DNA from: Rhodopseudomonas palustris | GTDB lineage: Bacteria > Pseudomonadota > Alphaproteobacteria > Rhizobiales > Xanthobacteraceae | Direction: 5' to 3' | DNA: 64,000 bases | Assembly: GCF_003031265.1 (NCBI RefSeq) | Contig: NZ_CP019966.1 | Span: 3,224,001 to 3,288,000, forward strand | Shown: piece after piece, positions 1-9,054 of the stretch | Numbering within the stretch: position 1 is the first letter of the stretch | Layout of the letters: each line of letters begins with the position of its first letter | Notes under the pieces: generated by a model | What the model saw: the letters and a program-made list of their open reading frames with translations, nothing else | The model's database searches: none | What the model was told of the DNA's origin: nothing | Program-made: the position numbers and the translations under genes

Positions 1-2092
1 CCTGCGCGATCTGCATCACCTGTTCCTGGTAGATGATGACGCCGAACGTCTCCTTCAGGATCGGCTCCAGCATCGGATGCAGATATTCGGGCTCCTCGTC
101 GCCGTGTTTGCGGGCGCAGTAGGTCGGGATGTTCGCCATCGGGCCCGGGCGATACAGCGCCACCAGCGCGATGATGTCTTCGAACCGGTCGGGGCGCATG
201 TCGATCAGCGCCCGCCGCATGCCCGCACTTTCAACCTGGAACACGCCGACGACGTCGCCGCGGGCGAGCATCTGATAACTCGGCGCGTCGTCGATCGGCA
301 GCGTGTGCAGGTCGACATGGATGTCGCGCTGCTTGAGCAGCTTCACCGCGACGTCGAGCGTGGTCAGCGTCTTCAGGCCGAGGAAGTCGAACTTCACCAG
401 GCCCGCCGGTTCGACCCATTTCATGTTGAACTGGGTCACCGGCATGTCGGATTTCGGATCGCGATACAGCGGCACCAGGTCGCTGAGCGGGCGATCGCCG
501 ATCACGATGCCGGCCGCGTGGGTCGAGGCGTGACGGGTCAGACCTTCGAGCTTCTGCGCGATGTCGAATGCGCGCGCCACGATCGGGTCTTCGTCGCGCG
601 CCGCCTGCAGCTTCGGCTCGCCTTCGATCGCCTGCTTCAGGGTGATCGGGGCCGCCGGATTCTGCGGCACCAGCTTGGTCAGCTTGTCGACCTGGCCGTA
701 CGGCATCTGCAGCACGCGGCCGACGTCGCGCAGCACGCCACGCGCCTGCAGCGTACCGAAGGTGATGATCTGCGCCACCTGATCACGGCCATAGCGATGC
801 TGCACGTATTCGATCACTTCGCCGCGGCGATCCTGGCAGAAGTCGATATCGAAGTCCGGCATCGAGACGCGTTCGGGATTAAGGAAGCGCTCGAACAGCA
901 GGCCGAACCGGATCGGATCGAGGTCGGTAATCGTCAGCGAATACGCCACCAGCGAGCCTGCGCCCGAACCACGGCCCGGACCGACCGGAATGCCGTGAGC
1001 CTTGGCCCATTTGATGAAGTCCGACACGATCAGGAAGTAACCCGCGTATTTCATGCGGGTGATGACGTCGAGCTCGAAGGCGAGCCGCTTGTTGTAGTCC
1101 TCTTCGGTCGTGCCCGGCGACAGGCCGTGAACACTGAGCCGCTTGGCGAGGCCCTGCTCAGCCTGGCGGCGCAGTTCGGCCGCTTCAGCGGCGGCGGCTT
1201 CCGCCGCGTCGCTGACGCTGGCGCCGACGGTGAACAGCGGCAGGATCGGCTTGCGGGTCAGCGGCCGATAGGCGCAGCGCTGCGCGATCTCCACCGTCGA
1301 GGCGAGCGCCTCGGGCAGATCGGCGAACAGCACCGCCATCTCGGCGCGGGTCTTGAAACGGTGATCGGGGGTGAGCTGAAGCCGATCGGTCTCTGCGATC
1401 AGCTTGCCGGAGGCGATACACAATAGCGCGTCGTGCGCCTCGTAATCCTCGGTGCTGGCGAAATGCGGCTCGTTGGTCGCAACCAGCGGCAGGCCCTTGT
1501 CGTAAGCGAGATCGATCAGCCCGCCTTCGGCGCGGCGCTCGGCCTCGGTGCCGTGACGCTGCAGTTCGACATACAGCCGATCGCCGAACGCCTGCTGCAG
1601 CCGCTCGCAGCGCTGCGCGGCGAGCGCCGGATCGGTCAGCATCGCCAGCGAGATCGGCCCGTCCGGGCCGCCGGTCAGCGCAATCACGCCGTCGGTTTCG
1701 CCCGCGAGCCACTCGAGCTTGACGTGCGGCACCTGATTGACCGGCGTCTCCAGGAACGCCCGGGAGTTCAGCCGCATCAGGCTGCGATAGCCCTGCTCGC
1801 GCGCTGCCAGCAGCACGATCCGCGCCGGCGTCGCCAAGGCGCCATGGCGCGAGTTCGGATCTTGGTCGCCGAAGTCGATGCCGAGTTCGAGGCCGACGAT
1901 CGGCTGAATGCCGTAGCCCGACAGCTTGTCAGAGAATTCCAGACCGCCGAACATGTTGTCGGTGTCGGTCAGGGCCAGCGCTGGTTGTCGGTCGGCCTTC
2001 GCCAGCTCGGCCAGCTTGGCGACTTTCATCGAGCCTTTCAGCAACGAATAGGCCGAGTGGACGTGCAGATGGACGAATCCGGCGTTGCTCAT
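1..2092 (-). CDS. dnaE: DNA polymerase III alpha subunit (5' portion; runs off the window)
   Basis: Replicative DNA polymerase catalytic subunit, synthesising DNA in the holoenzyme. Only the first 697 codons are present; the 3' end lies beyond base 1. The protein opens with a PHP domain (FVHLHVHSAYSLLKGSMKV near residue 5), continues into the palm with PGRGSGAGSLVAY and carries the catalytic acidic motif MPDFDIDF, so the polymerase active site looks intact. The start is the ATG at 2092. It is 175 bases downstream of a small LexA-box gene on the same strand, so a shared transcript is possible but not shown. Whether it is the housekeeping DnaE1 or another paralogue cannot be settled without the C terminus; DnaE1 is more likely given the lolC-lolD-proS neighbourhood. 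Confidence 0.95.
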   Translation of the reverse strand, partial: MSNAGFVHLHVHSAYSLLKGSMKVAKLAELAKADRQPALALTDTDNMFGGLEFSDKLSGYGIQPIVGLELGIDFGDQDPNSRHGALATPARIVLLAAREQGYRSLMRLNSRAFLETPVNQVPHVKLEWLAGETDGVIALTGGPDGPISLAMLTDPALAAQRCERLQQAFGDRLYVELQRHGTEAERRAEGGLIDLAYDKGLPLVATNEPHFASTEDYEAHDALLCIASGKLIAETDRLQLTPDHRFKTRAEMAVLFADLPEALASTVEIAQRCAYRPLTRKPILPLFTVGASVSDAAEAAAAEAAELRRQAEQGLAKRLSVHGLSPGTTEEDYNKRLAFELDVITRMKYAGYFLIVSDFIKWAKAHGIPVGPGRGSGAGSLVAYSLTITDLDPIRFGLLFERFLNPERVSMPDFDIDFCQDRRGEVIEYVQHRYGRDQVAQIITFGTLQARGVLRDVGRVLQMPYGQVDKLTKLVPQNPAAPITLKQAIEGEPKLQAARDEDPIVARAFDIAQKLEGLTRHASTHAAGIVIGDRPLSDLVPLYRDPKSDMPVTQFNMKWVEPAGLVKFDFLGLKTLTTLDVAVKLLKQRDIHVDLHTLPIDDAPSYQMLARGDVVGVFQVESAGMRRALIDMRPDRFEDIIALVALYRPGPMANIPTYCARKHGDEEPEYLHPMLEPILKETFGVIIYQEQVMQIAQ

Positions 2093-2267
2093 CGGCGCGG
2101 CGGCTCTTCAGACAAACGTGCGGGTTGGGACGAGTGGTTTGCGGAACCGGCCGCCGTCACGGCAACCGACTCGGAAGCCCAATGGTGGGCTCCCTCACCC
2201 TTCACCGCAAGCATCGGCGGCGACCTTATCCCCGCTATGCCGAAGCGGTCGCAACGCTTGCCCGCGC

Positions 2268-2366
2268 TTAGGCCTGCGCCAACACCTGAGCCCACACCGC
2301 CACCATGCCGATGAACAGTGCAATCGACGTCAGCGCCGCAGCTTCTTGGATGAAGATCTTCAACAT
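2268..2366 (-). CDS. 32-aa single-pass membrane protein under SOS-type (LexA) boxes
   Basis: A 32-codon gene: a short head (MLKIFIQEA), one hydrophobic helix of about 20 residues (roughly 10-29, with a Trp near the end) and a tiny polar tail. No domain is recognisable. The ATG at 2366 is preceded by GGAGG at a good spacing, and the reading frame ends in TAA. Directly upstream sit two copies of the alphaproteobacterial LexA operator GTTC-N7-GTTC, placed over a plausible promoter, so DNA-damage induction is the best guess. In Caulobacter the SOS-induced SidA is a 29-aa inner-membrane peptide that blocks division through FtsW; size, topology and control match, but no sequence homology is claimed. 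Longer upstream starts would run through the operators and are rejected. Confidence 0.75.
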   Translation of the reverse strand: MLKIFIQEAAALTSIALFIGMVAVWAQVLAQA

Positions 2367-2387
2367 CGTCCGCCTCCCTGACCTTGT

Positions 2388-2402
2388 GAACATAACAAGA
2401 AC
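2388..2402 (-). promoter_or_regulatory. LexA (SOS) box 1
   Basis: On the minus strand this reads GTTCTTGTTATGTTC, an exact GTTC-N7-GTTC, the operator recognised by alphaproteobacterial LexA. It lies 22-36 bases upstream of the ATG of the 32-aa gene, just downstream of its predicted -10. Confidence 0.75.
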
Positions 2403-2429
2403 AATGTTCTCATTTCGTTCTAGAGTCAA
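2401..2429 (-). promoter_or_regulatory. predicted sigma-70 promoter of the 32-aa SOS gene
   Basis: On the minus strand TTGACT (bases 2424-2429) is followed after 17 bases by CATTGT (2401-2406). The -35 is good and the -10 weak. The LexA boxes overlap the spacer and the downstream edge, as expected for a repressed promoter. Confidence 0.5.
2406..2420 (+). promoter_or_regulatory. LexA (SOS) box 2
   Basis: Reads GTTCTCATTTCGTTC on the plus strand, a second exact GTTC-N7-GTTC in the opposite orientation to box 1 and only 3 bases from it. It falls in the spacer between the predicted -35 and -10 of the 32-aa gene, where a bound repressor would block polymerase. Confidence 0.7.
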
Positions 2430-2578
2430 GCAAGCGGCCGGCGCAGCAACCTGGACCGTTAATGAGACGTTACTATCCCCGGAATTCACCGGCCCCACCC
2501 CGCATTGACGGTCATTCGGGATTGGCGCACGGAACGAAAGGCGCGCGGCTTATGAACCGCGCAGCAGCGGAGGCGACG

Positions 2579-2821
2579 ATGCGGATTGGAGCGATGGTGC
2601 TGCTGATCGGGCTGGCGCTGCCGGGAGCAGCTTCGGCACAGCCTTACGACAACTACCCGGTCTGCCTGCGGGTGTATGGCCCGGTGCGCTACGACGAGTG
2701 CCGCTACATATCGATCGACCAGTGCAAACCGGCCGCATCGGGGATCGCCGCCCAGTGTCTGACCAATCCGTGGTATCAGCCGCCGGCGGGGCCCGGTTCG
2801 CGCCGCGCCCGGCGGCATTGA
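2579..2821 (+). CDS. DUF3551-type small secreted protein
   Basis: 80 residues: a signal peptide (MRIGAMVLLIGLALPGAASA) followed by a mature part with YPVCLRVYGP, YDEC, a spaced QC and C, and ending TNPWYQPP plus a basic tail. This cysteine-containing pattern is the DUF3551 family common in Bradyrhizobium and Rhodopseudomonas; the function is unknown and the protein should be periplasmic. The chosen ATG at 2579 has GGAGG about 6 bases upstream and places the signal peptide at the N terminus; an in-frame ATG at 2552 is possible but less sensible. A close paralogue lies immediately downstream on the same strand. Confidence 0.8.
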   Translation: MRIGAMVLLIGLALPGAASAQPYDNYPVCLRVYGPVRYDECRYISIDQCKPAASGIAAQCLTNPWYQPPAGPGSRRARRH

Positions 2822-2929
2822 GCCGGCGCATGTGCGCCGCCCCTGCTCCGTCATAGATTTCTGTCACACTCTCGGGTGCGCCGAGTCGCCGCCACCGCGA
2901 CCGGCTGCTCAACAAGGATCCGAACGAAG

Positions 2930-3184
2930 ATGCGCAAGCTGCTCCTGATCGCGATGCTCGCCGGCCTCGGCCTGACCACCACCGCCGAGGCGCGGGATTA
3001 TCCGGTCTGCCTGCGGGTGTATCAGAGCTACCACGACTGGTACGACGAGTGCAGCTACGACACCATGGCACAGTGCCGGATGTCGGCCTCGGGCCGCAGC
3101 GCCGATTGCATGACCAACCCGTGGTACACCGCGCCGCAGCAGCAGCCGACCAAGAAGAAGCGCAAGCACCGCCGTCAGCACTGA
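2930..3184 (+). CDS. DUF3551-type small secreted protein, paralogue
   Basis: 84 residues: signal peptide (MRKLLLIAMLAGLGLTTTAEA), then RDYPVCLRVYQS, YDEC, QC, a further Cys and TNPWY, with a Lys/Arg/His-rich tail (KKKRKHRRQH). It shares the order and spacing of the four conserved cysteines with the gene 108 bases upstream, so the two look like a tandem duplication. The ATG at 2930 follows AAGGA; upstream GTG starts would bury the signal peptide. Probable periplasmic protein of unknown role; the basic tail suggests contact with anionic surfaces, which is only inference. Confidence 0.8.
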   Translation: MRKLLLIAMLAGLGLTTTAEARDYPVCLRVYQSYHDWYDECSYDTMAQCRMSASGRSADCMTNPWYTAPQQQPTKKKRKHRRQH

Positions 3185-3211
3185 GGGCGAGCGCGGCTCT
3201 CCCCGATGCCC

Positions 3212-3332
3212 CGTCATTCCGGGGCGCGCGCAAGCGCGAACCCGGAATCTCGAGATGTTCTGCGTTGAGGCACTTCACCCTGCACCGCGGGATTCCGGGT
3301 TCGCTCGCTGACGCGAGCGCCCCGGAATGACG
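3212..3332. repeat. large palindromic intergenic repeat (REP-like)
   Basis: The left arm begins CGTCATTCCGGGGCGCGCGC and the right arm ends GCGCCCCGGAATGACG, near-perfect inverted copies about 120 bases apart with internal shorter inverted parts. It sits between the convergent DUF3551 and lolD genes. This type is dispersed in Rhodopseudomonas/Bradyrhizobium genomes and may act as a bidirectional transcript end. Confidence 0.75.
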
Positions 3333-3360
3333 TGCCAATAATGGGCTGAAGCCGAGCGCC

Positions 3361-4059
3361 CTATTCCAGCTCGACCACGACGCCGTCCTGCAGCGAGACG
3401 CGGCGGTCCATGCGGGCGGCGAGCTCCATGTTGTGGGTGGCGATCAGCATCGCCACCTGGGTCGCCTTGACCAGCTGCATCAGCGCGTTGAACACGTAAT
3501 CAGCGGTGTGTGGATCGAGATTGCCGGTCGGCTCGTCGGCGAACAGCACGCGGGGCGCATTGGCCACCGCGCGGGCGATCGCGACGCGCTGCTGCTCACC
3601 GCCGGACAACTCCGACGGCCGATGGGTGATGCGGTCGGCGAGCCCCAGATAGGACAGGATTTCCTTGGAGCGGCTGATCGTCTCTTTGCGCTTCAGGCCG
3701 CGGATCATCTGCGGCAGCATGACGTTTTCCAGCGCGGTGAATTCCGGCAAGAGCCGGTGCGACTGGTAAACGAAGCCGATGTCGGTGCGGCGGATCTGGG
3801 TGCGCTCGGCATCGGTCAGCGCCGACGTTGCCGCGCCGCTGACATAGACCTCGCCCTCATCGGGATGCTCGAGCAGCCCGGCGATGTGCAGCAGCGTCGA
3901 CTTGCCCGAACCGGACGGCGCCACCAGCGCCACCGACTGGCCCGCCCAGAGCGCCAGCCTGGCGCCGTCGAGGATCGTCAGAGTCGCCTCGCCTTGCGAA
4001 TACTGGCGCTTGATGTCGTGAAGGTACACGACCGGGATGTCTTCGGCGCCCTGCTCCAT
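3361..4059 (-). CDS. lolD: lipoprotein-releasing ABC transporter ATP-binding protein LolD
   Basis: 232-residue ATPase of the LolCDE-type complex, which extracts mature lipoproteins from the inner membrane and hands them to LolA. Walker A (APSGSGKST near residue 49), Q-loop ([10 protein letters not shown]), signature LSGGEQQR, Walker B ([13 protein letters not shown]) and the switch His (ATHN) are all present and correctly ordered. The ATG at 4059 starts 11 bases after the lolC stop with AAGG between them. It is the downstream partner of the permease gene. MacB-type ATPases are similar, but the Lol-type permease next to it decides the call. Confidence 0.92.
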   Translation of the reverse strand: MEQGAEDIPVVYLHDIKRQYSQGEATLTILDGARLALWAGQSVALVAPSGSGKSTLLHIAGLLEHPDEGEVYVSGAATSALTDAERTQIRRTDIGFVYQSHRLLPEFTALENVMLPQMIRGLKRKETISRSKEILSYLGLADRITHRPSELSGGEQQRVAIARAVANAPRVLFADEPTGNLDPHTADYVFNALMQLVKATQVAMLIATHNMELAARMDRRVSLQDGVVVELE

Positions 4060-4070
4060 CGTGTTTCGCC

Positions 4071-5351
4071 TTACTCGTAGCGCAGCGCGTCGACCGGATC
4101 GAGGCGCGCGGCGCGCCACGACGGGTACAGCGTGGCGAGGAACGACAGCGTCAGCGCCATGATCACCACCGCGCTGGTCTCGGCGAAATCGATCTCAGCC
4201 GGCAGCTTCGACAGGAAATACAGCTCCGGCGAGAACAGTTCGGTGTTGGTGACCCAGGACAGGAACTGCCGGATCGACTCGATGTTCATGCACACCAGCA
4301 CGCCGACGAAGAACCCGGTCAGCGTGCCGACCACGCCGATCGCCGCGCCGGTGATCAGGAACACTCGCATGATCGAGCCCTGGCTCGCGCCCATGGTGCG
4401 CAGGATCGCGATATCGGCGCCCTTGTCCTTCACCAGCATGATCAGGCCGGAGATGATGTTGAGCGCCGCCACCAGTACGATCAGCGTCAGGATCAGGAAC
4501 ATGACGTTGCGCTCGACCTGAAGCGCGTTGAAGAACGTTGAATTTCGCTGGCGCCAGTCGACCAGGAACACCGGCCGTCCGGCCGCTTCGGTCACGGCCT
4601 TGCGGAAGACGTCGATGCGGTCTGGATTGTCGGTATAGACCTCGATCGCGGTGACGTCGTTGGCGCGGTTGAAATACGCCTGCGCTTCCTTCAGCGGCAT
4701 GAACACGAAGGTCGAGTCGTATTCGGACATCCCGATCTCGAACACCGCCGCGACCTTATAGGGCTTGATCCGCGGCGTGGTGCCCATCGGCGTCACGGCG
4801 CCGCGCGGCGCCACCAGCGTGATGCTGTCGCCGGCGTGCAGCGACAGCTGATCGGCGAGCCGGCGTCCGATTGCGACGCCCTGGCTGTCGTCGAAGCCCT
4901 CCAGCGTGCCCTGCTTCAGGTGATTGGCGATCGACGACAGATGATTGAGGTCGTCGGCGCGGATGCCGCGCACGAACACGCCCGAGGCGTTGAACGGCGA
5001 CGATGCCAGCGCCTGGCCGTCGACCACCGGAGCTGCCAGCTTGATGCCCTGCACGCCGCTGAGCCGGTCGGCGACGTCCTTCCAGTCAGTCAGCGGGCTT
5101 TCCAGCGGCTGCACCAGGAGGTGACCGTTGAGGCCGAGGATCTTGTCGAGCAGCTCTTTGCGGAAGCCGTTCATCACCGCCATGACGATGATCAGCGTCG
5201 CCACCCCGAGCATGATGCCGAGGAACGAGAACCCGGCGATCACCGAGATGAACCCCTCACGCCGGCGCGCGCGCAGATAGCGCCCGGAAATCAGCCATTC
5301 GAATGGCGCAAAAGGAGGAGTTCGAACTGGCTCGTTCATGGCGTGATCCAT
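4071..5351 (-). CDS. lolC: lipoprotein-releasing ABC transporter permease LolC/LolE
   Basis: 426 residues with an N-terminal transmembrane helix ([20 protein letters not shown], about residue 35), a large periplasmic domain (roughly 70-270) and three C-terminal helices, ending in the FtsX-type cytoplasmic motif ([18 protein letters not shown]). Alphaproteobacteria often have one such permease acting as a homodimer in place of LolC plus LolE, which fits the single copy here. The gene is followed directly by lolD. The start is ATG 5351 or the nearby in-frame ATG 5339; neither has a strong ribosome site. Confidence 0.9.
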   Translation of the reverse strand: MDHAMNEPVRTPPFAPFEWLISGRYLRARRREGFISVIAGFSFLGIMLGVATLIIVMAVMNGFRKELLDKILGLNGHLLVQPLESPLTDWKDVADRLSGVQGIKLAAPVVDGQALASSPFNASGVFVRGIRADDLNHLSSIANHLKQGTLEGFDDSQGVAIGRRLADQLSLHAGDSITLVAPRGAVTPMGTTPRIKPYKVAAVFEIGMSEYDSTFVFMPLKEAQAYFNRANDVTAIEVYTDNPDRIDVFRKAVTEAAGRPVFLVDWRQRNSTFFNALQVERNVMFLILTLIVLVAALNIISGLIMLVKDKGADIAILRTMGASQGSIMRVFLITGAAIGVVGTLTGFFVGVLVCMNIESIRQFLSWVTNTELFSPELYFLSKLPAEIDFAETSAVVIMALTLSFLATLYPSWRAARLDPVDALRYE

Positions 5352-5430
5352 AGTCCGAATTTCACACGATTCGGGCTTTATCTGGCCGACGCCGCCCTCG
5401 CCGTTCAGGCCCGCGGTGGATAAGTGCCTA

Positions 5431-6747
5431 TTACGTCAGACGTGCGACCACATCGGCGAGTGCGAGATTTTCACGCGACCCGTCGCTGCGGCGCTTGAGT
5501 TCGACCTTGCCTTCGGCCAGCCCGCGCGGACCGACATGGATCTGCCACGGAATGCCGATCAGGTCCGCAGTCGCGAACTTGGCGCCAGCGCGCTGATCGG
5601 TGTCGTCGTACATAACGTCGACGCCCTTGGCCGACAGCTCGCGATACAGCTGGTCGCAGGCCGCGTCGGTCGCGGCGTCGCCCTGCTTCAGATTGAGGAT
5701 CGTCACCCGGAACGGTGCCACTGCCTCCGGCCAGATGATGCCGTTGTCGTCGTGGCAGGCCTCGATGATCGCACCGACCAGCCGCGACACGCCGACGCCG
5801 TAGGAGCCGCCGTGGATCGGCGCATCGGTCCCGTCCGGACCGGTGACGTTCGCCTTCATCGAGTCGGAATACTTGGTGCCGAAGTAGAAGATCTGGCCGA
5901 CCTCGATGCCGCGGGTGTTGAGGCGGTTGGCCTCCGGTACTTCGCTCTCATAGCGCGCCGCCTCGTGAACGTCCTCGGTCGCCGCATAGACCGAGGTCCA
6001 CTGCTTGATGATCGGGGTGAGGTCGCCGTCGTAATCGACGTTCTCATCCGGCACCGGCAGGTTCAGCACGTCGCGGTCGATGTAGACGCCGGACTCGCCG
6101 GTCTCGGCCAGCACGATGAATTCGTGGCTGAGATCACCGCCGATCGGGCCGGTCTCGGCGCGCATCGGGATCGCCTTCAGGCCCATCCGCGCAAAGGTGC
6201 GCAGGTAAGCGACGAACATCTTGTTGTAGGATTTGCGCGCGCCGGCTTCGTCGACGTCGAACGAGTACGCGTCCTTCATCAGGAATTCGCGGCCGCGCAT
6301 CACGCCGAAACGCGGACGCTGCTCGTCGCGGAATTTCCATTGAATATGATAGAGATTCAGCGGCAGGCTCTTGTAGGACTTGATGTAGGCCCGAAAGATC
6401 TCGGTGATCATTTCCTCGTTGGTCGGGCCGTACAGCAATTCCCGCTTATGCCGGTCGGCGATCCGCAGCATCTCCGGACCGTAGGCATCGTAGCGGCCGC
6501 TTTCGCGCCACAGGTCGGCGAGCTGCAGCGTCGGCATCAGCAGTTCGATCGCGCCGGCGCGGTTCTGCTCCTCGCGGACGATCTGCTCGATCTTCTTCAG
6601 CACCCGATGGCCAAGCGGCAGCCAGGCGTAGATGCCGGCCGCCTCCTGCCGCAGCATGCCGGCACGCAGCATCAGCCGGTGCGAGACGATCTCGGCCTCC
6701 TTCGGGTTTTCCTTCAGGATCGGCAGGAAGAATCGCGACAAACGCAT
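5431..6747 (-). CDS. proS: prolyl-tRNA synthetase (short alphaproteobacterial type)
   Basis: Class II aminoacyl-tRNA synthetase that charges tRNA-Pro. 438 residues, beginning [15 protein letters not shown]. It has the class II motif 2 segment ([22 protein letters not shown]) and motif 3 ([14 protein letters not shown]), then an anticodon-binding domain ([20 protein letters not shown]). The length shows the compact form that lacks the inserted editing domain found in E. coli ProS, as expected for Rhizobiales. The start is ATG 6747; upstream extension reads into non-conserved sequence. It lies upstream of lolC-lolD on the same strand. Confidence 0.95.
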   Translation of the reverse strand: MRLSRFFLPILKENPKEAEIVSHRLMLRAGMLRQEAAGIYAWLPLGHRVLKKIEQIVREEQNRAGAIELLMPTLQLADLWRESGRYDAYGPEMLRIADRHKRELLYGPTNEEMITEIFRAYIKSYKSLPLNLYHIQWKFRDEQRPRFGVMRGREFLMKDAYSFDVDEAGARKSYNKMFVAYLRTFARMGLKAIPMRAETGPIGGDLSHEFIVLAETGESGVYIDRDVLNLPVPDENVDYDGDLTPIIKQWTSVYAATEDVHEAARYESEVPEANRLNTRGIEVGQIFYFGTKYSDSMKANVTGPDGTDAPIHGGSYGVGVSRLVGAIIEACHDDNGIIWPEAVAPFRVTILNLKQGDAATDAACDQLYRELSAKGVDVMYDDTDQRAGAKFATADLIGIPWQIHVGPRGLAEGKVELKRRSDGSRENLALADVVARLT

Positions 6748-6922
6748 GGGATTTGCTCGGAGAATCGGGTGGAAGCTGATTTTGCGCCAGTGAAACCGGA
6801 TCGGACGCGAAAACACAAGGGCGGGAGCCGCGCAACTCTGCAATTCGGGCCGGATTGGCCGGTGCTCAGGTCGGTGCGGGACACTTGCGGTCTAGCACGG
6901 CGACCGGGTGCTCGGCACCCGA

Positions 6923-8530
6923 CTATCGAATCACGATCGGGGTTTCGAGGTTCACCTTCTCGAAATCCGAGATCAGGATGCCGAGCGTCAGCGTCCATTT
7001 TCCAGGCACGGGCGCCGTCAGCCGTGCCCGCCAGGGTCCGTCCGCCGTCTTCCGCGCTTCGGCGCTGAGTGACTCGATCCCGGCGTCAGGATTGGCGAGC
7101 GTCACGGTCAGCGCCTGCGCGGCAAGCGGCGCCTCCTCGGCCGTCTGCAGCAGCACTTCGATCTCGACAGGCCCGGCTTGGGCGGGCGCCAGCGTCACGG
7201 TAGCCATCGCCCGCTCGGTATGGAGATGCACCATCTCCGAGGCTGCCGCCGATTGAGATGCGGCGCTGCGCGGCGGCGGGGTGAACCGCCACAGCCCGAC
7301 CACGCCCAATATGGCGATCACCAACACCAGCTCGGCCACGATGCTGGCCCGCATTCTCCGCACCGCCGACACCTCGCCGGCCAGCAGCAGCGGCGTCAGC
7401 CTCAGCCGGTTCCACAGCGCCAGAGCGAGCAGCACGCAAACCAGCGCCAGCTTGGCGATCAGCACACGGCCATAATCGCTCTGCCACAGCGCATCGATCC
7501 GGCCAAGTTCGATCGCCGCTAGCGCGATGCCGCTGATCAGCAACGCTACGATCGCCAGCGGGATCGCCTTGGAAAACCGCCGCAGCGTCGCCGGCGCCGC
7601 ATCACGCCTGCCGACCGCGATCGCCAGCGGCAGCAGCGCACCGATCCACAGCGCCAGGCTGACGCCATGCAGCCAGACGGCCGCGCCGGAGAGCGCGCGC
7701 GGCTCGGCTGTGGCCGCATGCCCGCTGACGGCGAACGCTGTGCCGAGGCTCACCACGGCGCCGAGCGACAGCAGCCTCGCATTCCAACCGCGCCAGCGCA
7801 GCGCCAGCAGCGTCAGGACGAAGGCCATCCCGGACAGTGCAGCCGCATCGCCGAACGAACCCGATGCGCCGGCGCGCCACACCGCGGCATCGCCGAGCCT
7901 GGCCAGCGGCAGATCGAGCGCGTCCAGCCCCTGCAGGCCGGCCGACAACACGACGGAGGCCAGACCGAGCAGCGCGAGTCCAGCGGTCAGCATCGCTGCG
8001 CCCGCGACCGTTGCCGCTGCGATCCAGGCCAGGAACGCCGCGCCGCCGACGGCGGTCAGCAGCGTGAAGCTGGCCAGGATGCGCGTTGCCCAAATCGCTG
8101 TGCGGCGCGCCGGATCGTCCGGCACGACGATCGGCGGCAGCCTTTGGCCGGGCGTGCCGATCCAGAACGTCAGGGCGCCGCCGATCGGGTGACCGTCGGC
8201 GGAGACCACCCGCCAGCTCAGCACATGGGCGCCCTCGCCGAGCGCGCCCGGCGGCGCAAATCGCAGCGTCGCGCCGTCCTGATCGATCGCCGTGATCGCC
8301 TGGCTGCGGCCGCGCGCGTCGATCAATTGCAGAAGCAGCGCGGTGACCGGTTCGTTGAAGGTCAGCGTGAAAGTAGTCGGCGGCGTCGCCAGCACCGCTT
8401 CAGAAGCGGGATCGCTGGCGACGAGGCTGGCATGCGCGGCCGCGAGCGCCGGCCACAGCAGCACGGCGATCGCCGTGATCCAGGCCAGCCGGCGCGCGCG
8501 GCGGCGCGTGTGAGTATAGCCCGCCGTCAC
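6923..8530 (-). CDS. CopC-CopD fusion copper protein (YcnJ-like)
   Basis: 535 residues. A signal peptide is followed by a CopC domain whose mature end is HASLV and which carries SADGHPIGG: the N-terminal His plus the Asp-x-His form the Cu(II)-binding site of CopC. From about residue 150 to 410 there are many transmembrane helices of the CopD family, then a C-terminal periplasmic domain. CopC/CopD and YcnJ proteins bind periplasmic copper and are linked to its import or tolerance. The GTG start at 8530 overlaps the TGA of the YcnI-like gene by 4 bases (GTGA), so translation is probably coupled. Confidence 0.85.
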   Translation of the reverse strand: MTAGYTHTRRRARRLAWITAIAVLLWPALAAAHASLVASDPASEAVLATPPTTFTLTFNEPVTALLLQLIDARGRSQAITAIDQDGATLRFAPPGALGEGAHVLSWRVVSADGHPIGGALTFWIGTPGQRLPPIVVPDDPARRTAIWATRILASFTLLTAVGGAAFLAWIAAATVAGAAMLTAGLALLGLASVVLSAGLQGLDALDLPLARLGDAAVWRAGASGSFGDAAALSGMAFVLTLLALRWRGWNARLLSLGAVVSLGTAFAVSGHAATAEPRALSGAAVWLHGVSLALWIGALLPLAIAVGRRDAAPATLRRFSKAIPLAIVALLISGIALAAIELGRIDALWQSDYGRVLIAKLALVCVLLALALWNRLRLTPLLLAGEVSAVRRMRASIVAELVLVIAILGVVGLWRFTPPPRSAASQSAAASEMVHLHTERAMATVTLAPAQAGPVEIEVLLQTAEEAPLAAQALTVTLANPDAGIESLSAEARKTADGPWRARLTAPVPGKWTLTLGILISDFEKVNLETPIVIR

Positions 8531-9054
8531 GGCGCCTTCGGCTTCAGCCGCAGCGCCGGGGCCGGCTCATGCAGGGCGTCGGACTTCTGTCCCGCGGCTG
8601 GAATTTCGATCCAGCGCGAAACGCCCTTTTCGCATTCCTGGACCACCGGGAAGTACAGCGTCTTGCCGGCAGCGTCGGGCAGTTTCATCACCAGACCGAA
8701 AGTGTCGTAGAGATTGTCCGGGAGCGGCCCGCCGCGCCAGGTCACCTCGTCGACGGTCTCGGTGATGGTCTTGCCGTGCAGCTTCGGCTGTTCGCCCTCG
8801 ATCTTGCGGGTCTTGATGTCGACCGACCAGCCCGGCTTCATCTGCGGCTTCACCGATAGCACGCCGTCCGGAATTTTGACCCGCACCGCAAGCGTCGCGC
8901 TGCCGTCGCAGCCGTGCGGCACGCTGAACGTCGCCTGGAAGTAATTGCTCGCAGTGGCCTCGTTCGGCTGCAGCGTGACGTGAGCCAGCGCCGGCGCGGC
9001 GCCGAGCGCGGCGGCCGCGAGGGCCGCCGCTGCCGATACGGATCGCAGCCGCAT
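8527..9054 (-). CDS. YcnI-like DUF1775 copper-associated secreted protein
   Basis: 175 residues. A signal peptide ending in PALAH exposes HVTLQPNEA at the mature N terminus, the expected start of the DUF1775/YcnI domain, whose N-terminal His takes part in Cu(II) binding. Conserved features VPHGCDGS, WRGGPLPD, YFPVVQECEKG and W follow. Its ATG overlaps the stop of the PCuAC gene (ATGA) and its stop overlaps the start of the CopC-CopD gene (GTGA). YcnI-family proteins are proposed copper-binding chaperones delivering to the neighbouring CopD-type channel. Confidence 0.87.
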   Translation of the reverse strand: MRLRSVSAAAALAAAALGAAPALAHVTLQPNEATASNYFQATFSVPHGCDGSATLAVRVKIPDGVLSVKPQMKPGWSVDIKTRKIEGEQPKLHGKTITETVDEVTWRGGPLPDNLYDTFGLVMKLPDAAGKTLYFPVVQECEKGVSRWIEIPAAGQKSDALHEPAPALRLKPKAP

